Shown here: piece by piece, positions 1 through 8,561 of the stretch
Layout: the number at the start of each line of letters is the position of its first letter
Numbering within the stretch: the stretch's first letter is position 1
Assembly (NCBI GenBank): GCA_947471745.1
Contig: CANJKZ010001109.1
Location: 2,914,001-2,978,000 of the forward strand
Source of the DNA: Closterium sp. Naga37s-1
Lineage: Eukaryota; Streptophyta; Zygnematophyceae; Desmidiales; Closteriaceae
Length of the DNA: 64,000 nt
Direction: 5' to 3'
Made by a program: the position numbers and the translations under genes
Notes under the pieces: model-generated
The model's database searches: none
The model's input: the letters and a program-made list of their open reading frames with translations, nothing else
What the model was told of the DNA's origin: nothing

Positions 1-1430
1 GTGGGTGGAACGGGTGGTGGGAGTTACAAACCTTCATTCAGCGTTCTGATTGAACATTCGATTTCAGCTTGTTTTCACATCACTTCATCTGTTAAATCTT
101 GCTTTACTGTACCAATGAGTTATCACTGCACTGCCGGTTCGTTCTTAAGGATCAGATACTAAACTGTGAAGGATGTACTTACTCTCCAGGACTCACTGAG
201 AAGTGGAAGCCTTGCTTGTGTGGGGTTTGGTTCAAACCTCAAAAACGTGCACTTGTCTCCAATGCAGGGCATTGACTGCAGCCAGCCATTGCCCAAGGGC
301 AGTGTCCTTCAGCTGGATGGTACTCCTGCCACACCCTGCACTGCCTTCTTCTACTCCCTCAATGTGAGACCTGCTCCTCTTGCTTTCTTGCCCACACCGC
401 ACCATGCACGCAACCAGCTTGCATGGCCGACTCAGCACATCGCAAGCATCAAGTCTCACTTTTGCCTGCCTCTCTCCAACCATCCAGGGGGACACCTGTG
501 CATCCATCACCCCAGCGCTCAGCCTTAATGAGGCAAGTCTCGCTGAGCTCAACCCCGGCCTTGACTGCTCCAAGCCCATCAAGGCGGGCCGCTCCGTGTG
601 CATCGAGCGCAGTGCTGCCTTCGCATTCACCGTGCCTGAGTGTGTGAGATACGGCACACTCACACCTCAAGACACGTGCGACCGGCTGCTTCAGAGGACC
701 GGCACTTCACAAGGGGGTGCAATTGGGGATGCGTGGGCTGCGCTGTACCGCAACAATCCCGGCCTCACTTGCTCCGCCACCATCCCTTCCTCTGCCTCCG
801 CTATCGGCAGCAACATTGGTGTGCAGGTGAGGACTGTAAGGGCTGGGGTTAGCGGCCTTGGGGATGGGGGGAGCAAGGAATAGGTGGACAGAAGTAGGTG
901 CGCTTTGCAGAGCTTCTGAAAAAGTATGTGCCTTATTGCCGCTGCCTTCATTGTGCATTCCCTGTTAATCTCTTTGGTGTCTCTGACACCCTTACTGATT
1001 CATGAACCTCGATCCCATCCATCCCATGACCCCAGGTTTGCCTCAGGGCAGAGTATTGGTCGTTCACGATGGGTTTATGCAAGAAGGGTAGGGTCAAGCC
1101 TGTCCAGCGGTCAATGGCGTGCTCAGCTGCTTACCGCTTCTATGGTGGAACTACCTCAACGGCGATCACACTGTTTTACGACTACAATGGCAGGTCTTGC
1201 TCTGGTACTGTAGGAGTGATGTCTATTTGCGTGCCATCGTCATTTTGAAGTGATCCCTACATAGCAGAGTTCACTGCATATCAGACCCCTGGGGTATATT
1301 CGAATCGAACCGAAAATGGAGGACGATGCATTAGTACAGAATGGTGGTGGTTGTGCAGTCAGTAACATCAAAGCAAATCTGAAGCCTCACTTTCACCAAT
1401 GCAACATTTCATACAACCCGTACTTAGATT
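1..1430 (+). repeat. Segmental duplication, copy A (partner 60521-62265)
   Basis: From base 1 this stretch aligns with 60521 onward: the same intron start (gtgggtggaa), the same three terminal exons, the same stop and about 180 bp of 3' flank (shared words such as tgatccct and gttcactgcatatcagacc). Similarity fades near 1430. Base 1 corresponds exactly to the donor site after exon 11 of the partner gene, so the rest of copy A must lie left of the window. Confidence 0.9.
268..1248 (+). CDS. 3' end of a LysM-tailed protein gene (copy A), three last exons
   Basis: Exons 268-363, 488-826 and 1036-1248 join in phase 0 at cag|GGC, cag|GGG and cag|GTT acceptors with gtgaga and gtgagg donors, ending in TGA. 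The first exon gives the tail of a LysM-like unit (GIDCSQPLPKGSVLQL). The second has a clear LysM unit (GDTCASI to AGRSVCIE) and the start of another (DTCDRLLQR, NNPGLTC). The third is a Cys-containing tail ending CVPSSF. LysM modules bind N-acetylglucosamine-type glycans. Exon lengths equal those of the paralogue at 60841-62078 (96, 345 and 213 nt) except for two codons fewer in the middle exon. The open frame suggests selection, but the 5' part is outside the window, so it cannot be called functional. Confidence 0.85.
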
Positions 1431-1483
1431 TACTACCCGTATTTGCCAGACAGTTGAACCCCCCCACCACCCGAAAACTAAGA

Positions 1484-1627
1484 GCGTATTCCTCGTATCA
1501 AGAGATCCTCATATCAAGATTGTACTTTTTGCTTGGTAAAACCAGCGAGAGGTTTAGGGTTTAGGGAAATTTTCAGTGGGAGGTTGATATGAGGTTCTCT
1601 TGATACGATACAAGGATAGGAATACGC
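1484..1627. repeat. Small foldback (MITE-like) element
   Basis: The arm gcgtattcctcgtatcaaga at 1484 is mirrored by an imperfect reverse complement ending ggaatacgc at 1627, giving a hairpin of about 144 bp. It lies just past the end of the copy A homology. The loop contains two TTTAGGG units (1551-1566). No coding capacity. Family not recognised. Confidence 0.6.
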
Positions 1628-1936
1628 CCTAACTCCGGGTCTTATGCCATGCATTTCCGATTATCAGAGCCCCCCTGGAAAGAAGCAACTCAAAAACAGG
1701 TCCACCACAGCTGGGCAAAGCAACAGCAAGACCAGGCACACAGTGGGAGTAGGAGACTAGTTTTGACAGCAACTCACAACCACGAAAATCAACTACTGTG
1801 CGTCACTTGATGCCCCTTCGATCACTCTAGCTGGTACTGTGGTTACCATGTACCGGCCTTCCCCATTTATGGTACTTCTGCTTCCCCAGATGCCTTCTCG
1901 CTCCTAACCTCCTCTCCTCCGCATCATGCCATGCAT
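1628..1936. other. Intergenic stretch, nothing recognised
   Basis: Unique-looking AT/GC-mixed sequence between the foldback element and the 3' end of the minus-strand kinase gene. It presumably holds that gene's 3' UTR. No repeat or motif stands out. Confidence 0.4.
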
Positions 1937-3094
1937 TCATTCCCTACCACTCACAACCTGCTCCCCATCCCCCCCACTAGTCTCCTCCTCGTCCTCCACA
2001 CTCTCTTCCCCCAGCAACTCCCGTCTCAATCCTCGCACCACGCGCACCACATCCTCTGAGTCAGGCCTCTCTGCAGGGTCCCTGGCCCAGCACGCCTCAA
2101 TCAGCCGCCTGAGCCCCTCAGGGCACCCCGCTGGTATCGCCGGCCGCAGCCCATTCAGCGCCACCGCCACTGCAGCCTGCAGCGGCGAGTAACCCTCGTA
2201 GGGTAACCGCGCAGTCAGCAGCTCCCATAGAACAATCCCGAAGCTGTAGACGTCGCTGCGAGGGGTGACGGACCAGTGCCCCGTGGTGCCGAAGGCCTCC
2301 GGGGCCATCCAGCGGTATGTGCCCACCTCCTTGGTCATCTCCGCTCCGTCTCCCACCAGCCGCGCCACTCCAAAGTCCCCCACCACTGCCCGCCCGTGCT
2401 CGTCCAGTAACACATTGGCCGTCTTGAGATCGCTGGAGAAAGGGAGAGGGGTTAGGGGAGTGGAAGATAGCAGGGTTGGTTGTAGGACTGGGTGATGTGT
2501 GAGTGGAGAGGAAGGAGGATAGGGGAAGTGGAGAGAGTGGGGAAGCGGAAGCTGGGATGAGGTGGGTTGGAACGTGTAATGGGTGGGGAGGGGGAACAGA
2601 ATCCATTGATGAGCCAGGAGCCACAAGATCAAGAGAACAAACTATTACTCGACCGAGCAAACTACGAGTGACCCCAGCCAAGACCAGACACCCGCCCACT
2701 TATCCCCCCCCTCCCCTCTCCTGACCACCACACACACACCCCACTCACGCCCATTCATCACTCCCGCTCACCGGTGTGATCCCATGGCGGTGCAGGAAGC
2801 GCATCCCCAACGCAATGTCCATCGCCACGCGCAGCAGCTGCGGCAGCGGCAGGCCCACGCCGTTGCGCCTCCTCAGCAGGTCGTGCAGAGTGCCGCCCGG
2901 CATGAGCTTGGTGACGATGCACATGCGGCGCCGCACGTCCACACACACGCCGTAGAAGCGCAGCAGCTGCGGGCACCGCTGCCCACACGACACCATCGCC
3001 ATCACTTCCCTCCGGAACTCTGCCCGCGCTGTTGCACCGCTGCTGCCGGCAGCTCTGTCACCGCTGCTGCCAGTGATGCTGGGGCTCGACACGC
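1937..3094 (-). CDS. Raf-like (TKL) protein kinase, catalytic domain, two exons
   Basis: On the minus strand, exon 3094-2772 encodes the end of the N-lobe and hinge (FRREVMAM, LLRFYGVCVD, KLMPGGTLHDLL, MRFLHRHGI). Exon 2432-1937 encodes the C-lobe: DLKTANVLLDEHG, the DFG motif (VVGDFGVARL), the GTYRWMAPEAF activation segment typical of plant Raf-like MAP3Ks, SDVYSFGIVLWELL, CWARDPAERP and an acidic tail to the stop. The donor (CCG|gtgagc) and acceptor (ctccag|C) are good. At the join, however, the expected HRD triad would need ACACACCG and the sequence has ACACCG, two bases short, so the frame does not run through the catalytic loop as read. This is a real frameshift, an assembly error or an unrecognised splice. 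The Gly-rich loop and ATP-binding Lys were not located. Confidence 0.75.
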
Positions 3095-3475
3095 CTGTGA
3101 TCTCAGCACCAAGCGAAGCAGCAGCAGTAGCGGTAGTAAGAGCAGCAAGGCATGGGAGTGATAGCGCCAGTGATTTGCAGCTGCAGCAGCAGCATTAGCA
3201 GACGCAAGAGCAACAGCAGCAGACGAGCAGCAAGCAGGAGGAAAGCAACCTGTGGCAATCCCTTTCCTCCCCACACATGTTCCTGCCTCTCGAATAGGAG
3301 AAGTGGGATGCAGCTAGGTGCAGTGCGGTTGCAGAATGGAAGAGCCACATGCAGCAGGGAGAGTGCAGACAGCCAGAGTCGTGTGTGAGCATGTGTGTGC
3401 ACTGTCACACGAATCAGCACCACACAAGGATTTGAGATAGTTGCCTTTGCCCATGGATGCAAACTCACCAAGTTC

Positions 3476-5353
3476 GCTCCTGTTGCCCTCCCTGCCCGGG
3501 ATTGCTCCATTTCCCCCATCAGGATCACATGCACCAAGCACTGCTGCTCCTCCCACTGCTGCTGCTCCAACCGCTGCTGATTTCAACCCTTTGGCTGCAT
3601 CTGCAGACGTCCTAACTGCTCCTGGAACCCCCACCCCCACCTCTCCCCCTCCCTTTTCCCCTCCCTTCCCACTCCCAGCCTGCCCACCTGCACCTGCACC
3701 ACCACTCATCCACCCTGCAGGACCAACAGCACCACTCTCACTACACCCATACTGTAGTGAAGAAGCATCCCCATCTCCGCCCTCCCTCTTGCTATCCTCA
3801 CACCTACGCCCCCCGCCCACCACAGCTCCTGCCGGCGCTACACCTACATCGCCCACACGGCCCTGTCTGGTATCCACTACCCCGTCACCCACCAGGGTGT
3901 TTATTGCTAATGCAGGCAGTTCCTGAGGCACACAGGGGGATGTGGACACTGCCAGAGCAGATTCTGGGAGTGCGACTGCTGATGCTGCTGCCGCTCCAGC
4001 TGTCACAGCCACTGCTGCCACGTCTGCAGCATCTCCTGACGCCTTGGCCCACTCCCCCTTTTTGCTATCACTTGCAGATGCAAACTCGCTCGCGCCACCA
4101 GTGCCGCCAATGCTGCTGCTGCAACTGCCGCTGCTACTGCCACAGCTTTTGCTGCTGGTACTTCCAACACCCCAGCTACCACTGAAGCTCTACTGCTGCT
4201 GCTACCGATGCTCACGCTGCTGCTGATGATTGCTGCTATTGCCTGTGCGGGAAGACCAGCTGGAACTGCCCCTGCCTAGGAAGGACAGTGGAGCCCTTCT
4301 CTGTACACTACTGGAGGACGCTGCTGTGCCTGCAGCAGCAGCAACAGGAGGTTCTCCATATGTGGAGGGGGCAGTGCCGGGAGCAGCATTACCATCAGCA
4401 ACAGCTGCACAGGCAGCGGCAGCAGCAGCCATGTCAGTCGAATTTGGTTCCACACGTCCCGCGGTGCCAGTTCCTGGTGCTGCCGCAGGTGTCTCCTCTT
4501 TCTGTGATTCCAACGCATTTCCTCCCCTTTCTCTCCGTTCGACCCCCATTTCCTCCTCCTCCCACACTGAGAACCCTCCTCTCCCCCAGCTGAATCCGCC
4601 ACGCCCGCTCCCCCCGCTGCAAGTGCTGCCCGTGCTGCCATCCCCCTGCGTCTCATACGCCCCTTGAGGCGACCACACCCCGCTGCTGCCCCTCCTGCCG
4701 CTCCCTTGCTGCCCTGACCAGCGCCAGAGGGAAGAGAGAGAGAGAGCGGACGCAGAGCCACGCATCCCTCCCATGCCCACTCCCAGTTGTAGGCTGCTGC
4801 CACTGCCACCGCCACCGCCCCTGCTGCTGCTGCTGCCGCTCCTGCCATGCCTGCCACGTGTGGTGCTGCTGGCGCCACCAGCTGCTGCCTCTCCCACATC
4901 CATCTCTGCCCCCCTACCTCCCCCCTCTCCTCCTCCTGTGCCTGGGGCTGCACCAGCTTCAGCCAGCCTTGCTGTGGCTTGTGCAGAGGCAGCTTCTGCA
5001 GCAGCGACAGCACCAGCAGCGATAGCAGCTGAGAGTGTGTCCTGCCAAGCGGGTCCCGCTGGCAGTAGCAGGGACGTCATGCGAAGGGTGCAGCCTGCAG
5101 GGTGAGCGGTCCAGGCGAGCAGAGGCATGCACATGCACACTGGAGACTTCAGTGATGCACCACCCTGCTGCTGCTGCTGCTGTACCTCGGCCCCCTGATT
5201 TCCGCCAATTCCCTTGTTCCCCTCGTTCAGCCAGTCTGGTTGCAAGCTGGGCAAAGTCTCAAGCCCAACCCCCTGCACTGCCCGTGACAGTGCATTGAGC
5301 AGCAGAGGGTAGCACACGTGCAGGCTGCACGCAAAGCGCACATCCACATGCAC
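3476..5353 (-). CDS. Probable N-terminal region of the kinase gene, low-complexity
   Basis: Upstream of the kinase exons the minus strand holds long open stretches rich in Ala, Ser, Gly and Gln built on CAG/CTG-type triplets. The most protein-like part is near 5270-5353 and just below it (LLNALSRAVQGVGLETL, then a poly-Gln run). A donor-like site (TTG|gtgagt) lies at 3476. Raf-like kinases often carry long regulatory N-termini, so this may be the N-terminal part, but no named domain is visible and triplet repeats create open frames by chance. The exon structure between 3100 and 3470 is unresolved. Confidence 0.3.
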
Positions 5354-5393
5354 CAGCGGTGCTCCGCACTGCCCTGCTTCTCCACATGACCCC

Positions 5394-5449
5394 TCTGCTG
5401 CTGCTGCGCCTGGTGCTGCTGCTGCTGCTGCGCCTGGTGGTGGTGGTGG

Positions 5450-5491
<42 letters not shown>

Positions 5492-5512
5492 GCCTGGTGC
5501 TGCTGCTGACGA
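5394..5512. repeat. CTG/CAG triplet repeat
   Basis: Runs of ctg interrupted by cgcctggtg and ggtggtggt blocks; the longest pure run spans about 5453-5490. It would encode poly-Ser, poly-Gln or poly-Leu depending on frame. Slippage-prone. Confidence 0.85.
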
Positions 5513-5540
5513 TTCTCATCTGGCCGATGCTACTGATGCT

Positions 5541-5780
5541 GGTGCACAGGTATCCGCTGCCATGTCCGCTGCACATCCAACGTGTAAACAGAAGTGTTTT
5601 GAGACGACTCAAAACACTTCTGTTTACACGTGTTTTGAGACGACTCAAAACACTTCTGTTTACACGTGTTTTGAGACGTCTCAAAACACTTCTGTTTACA
5701 CGTGTTTTGAGACGTCTCAAAACACTTCTGTTTACATGTGCGGGTGCACAGGTATCCGCTGCCATGTCCGCTGCACATCC
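5541..5780. repeat. Tandem 36-bp palindromic array between 38-bp direct repeats
   Basis: Identical 38-bp blocks at 5541-5578 and 5743-5780 (starting ggtgcacaggtatccgctgc) flank four 36-bp units, each beginning gtgttttgagacg at 5594, 5630, 5666 and 5702. Each unit is palindromic around gacgactc or gacgtctc, with arms aaaacacttctgtttaca. Either the array arose inside a duplicated 38-bp block or it inserted with a long target duplication. Confidence 0.9.
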
Positions 5781-6334
5781 CTCTGCACGGGTCACTTCCT
5801 CCCTCGCCTCACCTGCTCCCTTCTCTCCGACCTCCCTACCGTCACCTCCCTTACCCCAATCGCCCGCTTCCACACGCAGACAACCTGGTCCAGCCACACC
5901 TGCTGCATCACTACCACCTTTACTGCTATCGCCCCGCACTGCTGCCACTCCCCCCTGCACCTGCTGCTTCGACCCTGACCCAGGCATGAACACTGCCCCA
6001 CTCACTGCCGCCCCACTCACTGCCGCCCCAGGCGCAGCTAGTCCCTGCCATGAGAAGAACAGCCCACGATCGTTACCACCACCATCACCGTTCAACCCTG
6101 TACTGCCACTGGCAGCACCCCTTCCCGTCACACCACCCGCGCCACTGAAACTGTCACCACTCCCTGGTGCTCTTTCAACAGCCACAGTGTCAGCTCCAAG
6201 ACCAGCAACAGCAGCACCTGCCTTGGCCACCCCAGTGGTACTGCTGCGGTTATTGATGCTGCCTGCCACTTCGCCACCCATGAGACGTCTACAGCACTCA
6301 CTATAGGCACTGCCACTGCCACTGCCTTTGTGGC
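5781..6334. other. Low-complexity region, no gene recognised
   Basis: Pro/Ser/Ala/Thr-rich open frames occur on both strands without recognisable domains. The minus strand could still belong to the 5' part of the kinase gene. The region ends where homology to the non-LTR element begins. Confidence 0.35.
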
Positions 6335-6406
6335 ACGCTTAGAGCATCGCTGGAGCGGATAGCCCTTCCGCTGAGCCTAGTCAGCAAGCTCCACCCTCAA
6401 CACGCG

Positions 6407-7810
6407 ATGCTGCTCCTGTCGCGATGCATATCGCGCAGAATCTCCTACCTCCTGCGCACTACGCCGGCGGACATTCTCCCCGTCCGGGAATGGCGGGGGT
6501 GGAGCGAGAGGCTGCTGTGGACAGCACTGAGGGCAGCCAACATCAACGTACCTTCTAAGGAGCTGGAACAAAGCCTGGTGTGGAGGCAGGCGACGCTACC
6601 CATCGCGCTGGGCGGTGTGGGGCTGATAGACCCACTGTCAGAGGCACCGGCGGCATACCTCGCATCACTAAGGGCAGCACAGATGCTGCTGCAGCAAATG
6701 CCGCCCTCGCCAAACCACCAGCTTTCGCAAGTGGCGTCGCTGGTGTCACCACTTGGGGAGGGAGTGGCAGGAAGGGAAGGGGAAGCAATACGGGACCTGG
6801 GGAACAGACTCCCCGAGGAAGCACGGGAGCTGCTAAGGGAGCCGGGTGTCAGCAGGGGAGGAGGGGGCCGCCTGCAGGAGCAACTGTCGCGCCATATCAA
6901 CCTGAACCGGGCGGCGGAGCTGGTGGGCGACACGCGGATGGACAAGCCGGGGGAAGACAATGGGCACGTGGTCCGGTTGATCAGCCTGCAGGGGGTGGGC
7001 GCGGGGGACTGGCTCCATGCAATCCCCACGCGGGCAGACCTGACGTTCTCGCCGGGACAGTTTGCTTTGGCCCTGGGGTTCCGCTTGGGACTGACGCTGC
7101 CGGTGACGGAGAACTGCCCGTGCCAGGGAGAGCGGGGGGAGATCGGGGACCTGAGCTTACCGAACCACCTCCTGCGGTGCGGGGAGGGGAAGGAGAGGAC
7201 AAACACACACAACAACCTCGTGTATGCAGCGCTCCGCATGGCCAGGGAGGCGGACTACCTTACCTTGTACGAGACCACGGTCTACTCGCAACCCATCAAC
7301 CCGAAGCGAGCAGACCTAGCCATCAAGGACAGGGAGTCTGCCGAGACGTATGTGATGGATGTCACAGTGATCGACCCCGTCCTGCAGCGCCGCGACACCA
7401 GGGCAGTGAAGCCGCCGGGCTGGGCGGCAGAGGATGCAGCTAGAAGCAAGAGAGGAATGTATGAGGGGCGGCCGGACTTTGTGGGGGTGTTTGGGCTGGC
7501 GGAGGAAACATATGGAGCCCTGGCACGCGACACACAAAGGTTTCTTAGGCTATTAGGCAGACAGGCGGCCAAAAAGAAATTTAGGCAGGGGAGGCTTACC
7601 ACTGTCGCCTCGAAACTCACAGCTCACTACCGCCAGCGCTGGTCGGTGGCGCTGCAGAGGAGCCAGGCGAACACCTTCCTGGCAAAGTCTAACCGGGCCA
7701 CAGAGAGTGCCTACCCACAGGCGGCGGCTGACCCATGGGCGCCCCGCCTGGGGGACCTGTGCCAAGTCATCGAAGATGACCTGGACTGGGGGCCAGCCCT
7801 GGAGGAGTGA
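6407..7810 (+). CDS. C-terminal part of non-LTR retrotransposon polyprotein (thumb, zinc knuckle, endonuclease)
   Basis: An open frame of 467 residues. The order is an RT thumb-like stretch (LSRCISRRISYLLRTTP, LPIALGGVGLIDP), a CCHC-like knuckle (CPCQGE ... NHLLRCGEG), then a PD-(D/E)XK-style endonuclease core (RADLAIKDRESAETYVMDVTVIDP). It ends in TGA, with the tail LGDLCQVIEDDLDWGPALEE. It matches the second half of the element at 8311-11770. No RT palm motifs are present because the copy is 5'-truncated. Met 6407 is simply the first Met; homology extends upstream of it in the same frame. It cannot be autonomous. Confidence 0.85.
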   Translation: MLLLSRCISRRISYLLRTTPADILPVREWRGWSERLLWTALRAANINVPSKELEQSLVWRQATLPIALGGVGLIDPLSEAPAAYLASLRAAQMLLQQMPPSPNHQLSQVASLVSPLGEGVAGREGEAIRDLGNRLPEEARELLREPGVSRGGGGRLQEQLSRHINLNRAAELVGDTRMDKPGEDNGHVVRLISLQGVGAGDWLHAIPTRADLTFSPGQFALALGFRLGLTLPVTENCPCQGERGEIGDLSLPNHLLRCGEGKERTNTHNNLVYAALRMAREADYLTLYETTVYSQPINPKRADLAIKDRESAETYVMDVTVIDPVLQRRDTRAVKPPGWAAEDAARSKRGMYEGRPDFVGVFGLAEETYGALARDTQRFLRLLGRQAAKKKFRQGRLTTVASKLTAHYRQRWSVALQRSQANTFLAKSNRATESAYPQAAADPWAPRLGDLCQVIEDDLDWGPALEE

Positions 7811-8023
7811 GGGGCTGGAGTAAGGGGGCCCCCAGGCAGCGGTCCCTAGGTGCTAGGCACACGGCAGGCCATGGCTACCCAAGCCAGCTAGCATAGCTGT
7901 TATAAGTTGCTGCTTGATTGCATGTGTGCTTGCTGGCCAGCCTGATATCTAGACTGCATGCTAGGATGGCTGAATTTATCATGCCCTGCCTGTACCTTGC
8001 ACAATTTCAATGAAGGACCGCTT

Positions 8024-8112
<89 letters not shown>
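8024..8112. repeat. (GA)n microsatellite, 3' tail of copy 1
   Basis: Nearly pure GA with one GG interruption, directly continuing the 3' end of the first non-LTR copy and directly abutting a GACCTTAGCC 5'-end sequence. Confidence 0.95.
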
Positions 8113-8115
<3 letters not shown>

Positions 8116-8234
8116 CTTAGCCTCTGCCCTCTCCCTTTAGCCCTCTGCCCTCTCCTTTAGGAGCTATATAGGAAGCCCTTCTGAGCCTCTTCATCACAAA
8201 GTTCAGTTGGTGCAGAAATTTTGGCTCGTTCGTT
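8113..8234 (+). mobile_element. 5'-end fragment of the same non-LTR family
   Basis: It is nearly identical to 8311-8420 (gaccttagcctctgccctct ... cagttggtgcagaaatttt) and starts right after a GA tract. It then breaks off into cgttcgttcgagagagcgag and a second GA tract. It contains the same ctatatagg box. It is likely the remnant of a tandem or head-to-tail insertion, or a slippage-mediated partial duplication of the 5' UTR. Confidence 0.85.
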
Positions 8235-8240
8235 CGAGAG

Positions 8241-8310
<70 letters not shown>
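8235..8310. repeat. (GA)n microsatellite upstream of non-LTR copy 2
   Basis: An almost pure GA run ending exactly at the GACCTTAGCC start of copy 2. Confidence 0.95.
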
Positions 8311-8313
<3 letters not shown>

Positions 8314-8361
8314 CTTAGCCTCTGCCCTCTCCCTTTAGCCGTCTGCCCTCTCCTTTAGGAG

Positions 8362-8369
8362 CTATATAG
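8362..8369 (+). promoter_or_regulatory. TATA-like box in the non-LTR 5' UTR
   Basis: ctatatag lies 51 bp inside the element and is repeated at the same offset (8164-8171) in the 5' fragment. An internal TATA-type start would be unusual for this class, so the role is only suggested by conservation between the two copies. Confidence 0.35.
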
Positions 8370-8561
8370 GAAGCCCTTCTGAGCCTCTTCATCCCATTGT
8401 TCAGTTGGTGCAGAAATTTTGACCCTGCAAACCAAACCACAGGTCGAAACCGAACCGCGGGGGGAAATCGTGCAAGGGGGGGAAATCGAGCCGCGACAGA
8501 AGACGGAATTGACTCTGCAGCAGCCAATGAAAATTCTGCAACCCCAATTCCAACCCCCCCG

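Larger units (their letters stand above)
6335..8112 (+). mobile_element. Non-LTR retrotransposon copy 1, 5'-truncated, REL-endonuclease type
   Basis: Homology to the longer copy at 8311-11770 starts near 6335 in the RT thumb region. It runs through an intact C-terminal half of the protein, a 3' UTR and a terminal ggaccgcttgagagagag that merges into a (GA)n tract (8024-8112). 5' truncation is the usual product of target-primed reverse transcription. Both copies share the 3' motif tgtaccttgc...gaccgcttgagag. The class with a C-terminal restriction-like endonuclease (R2/CRE/NeSL-like) is established; the exact clade is not assigned. Confidence 0.85.

Noticed and set aside
3757-4667. Plus-strand Pro/Leu-rich open frames
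   Set aside because: Triplet-repeat composition gives open frames on both strands; the kinase on the minus strand gives a reason to prefer that strand.
5578-5742. CRISPR-like repeats
   Set aside because: Units are contiguous palindromes with no spacers of distinct sequence, in an intron-bearing eukaryotic context.
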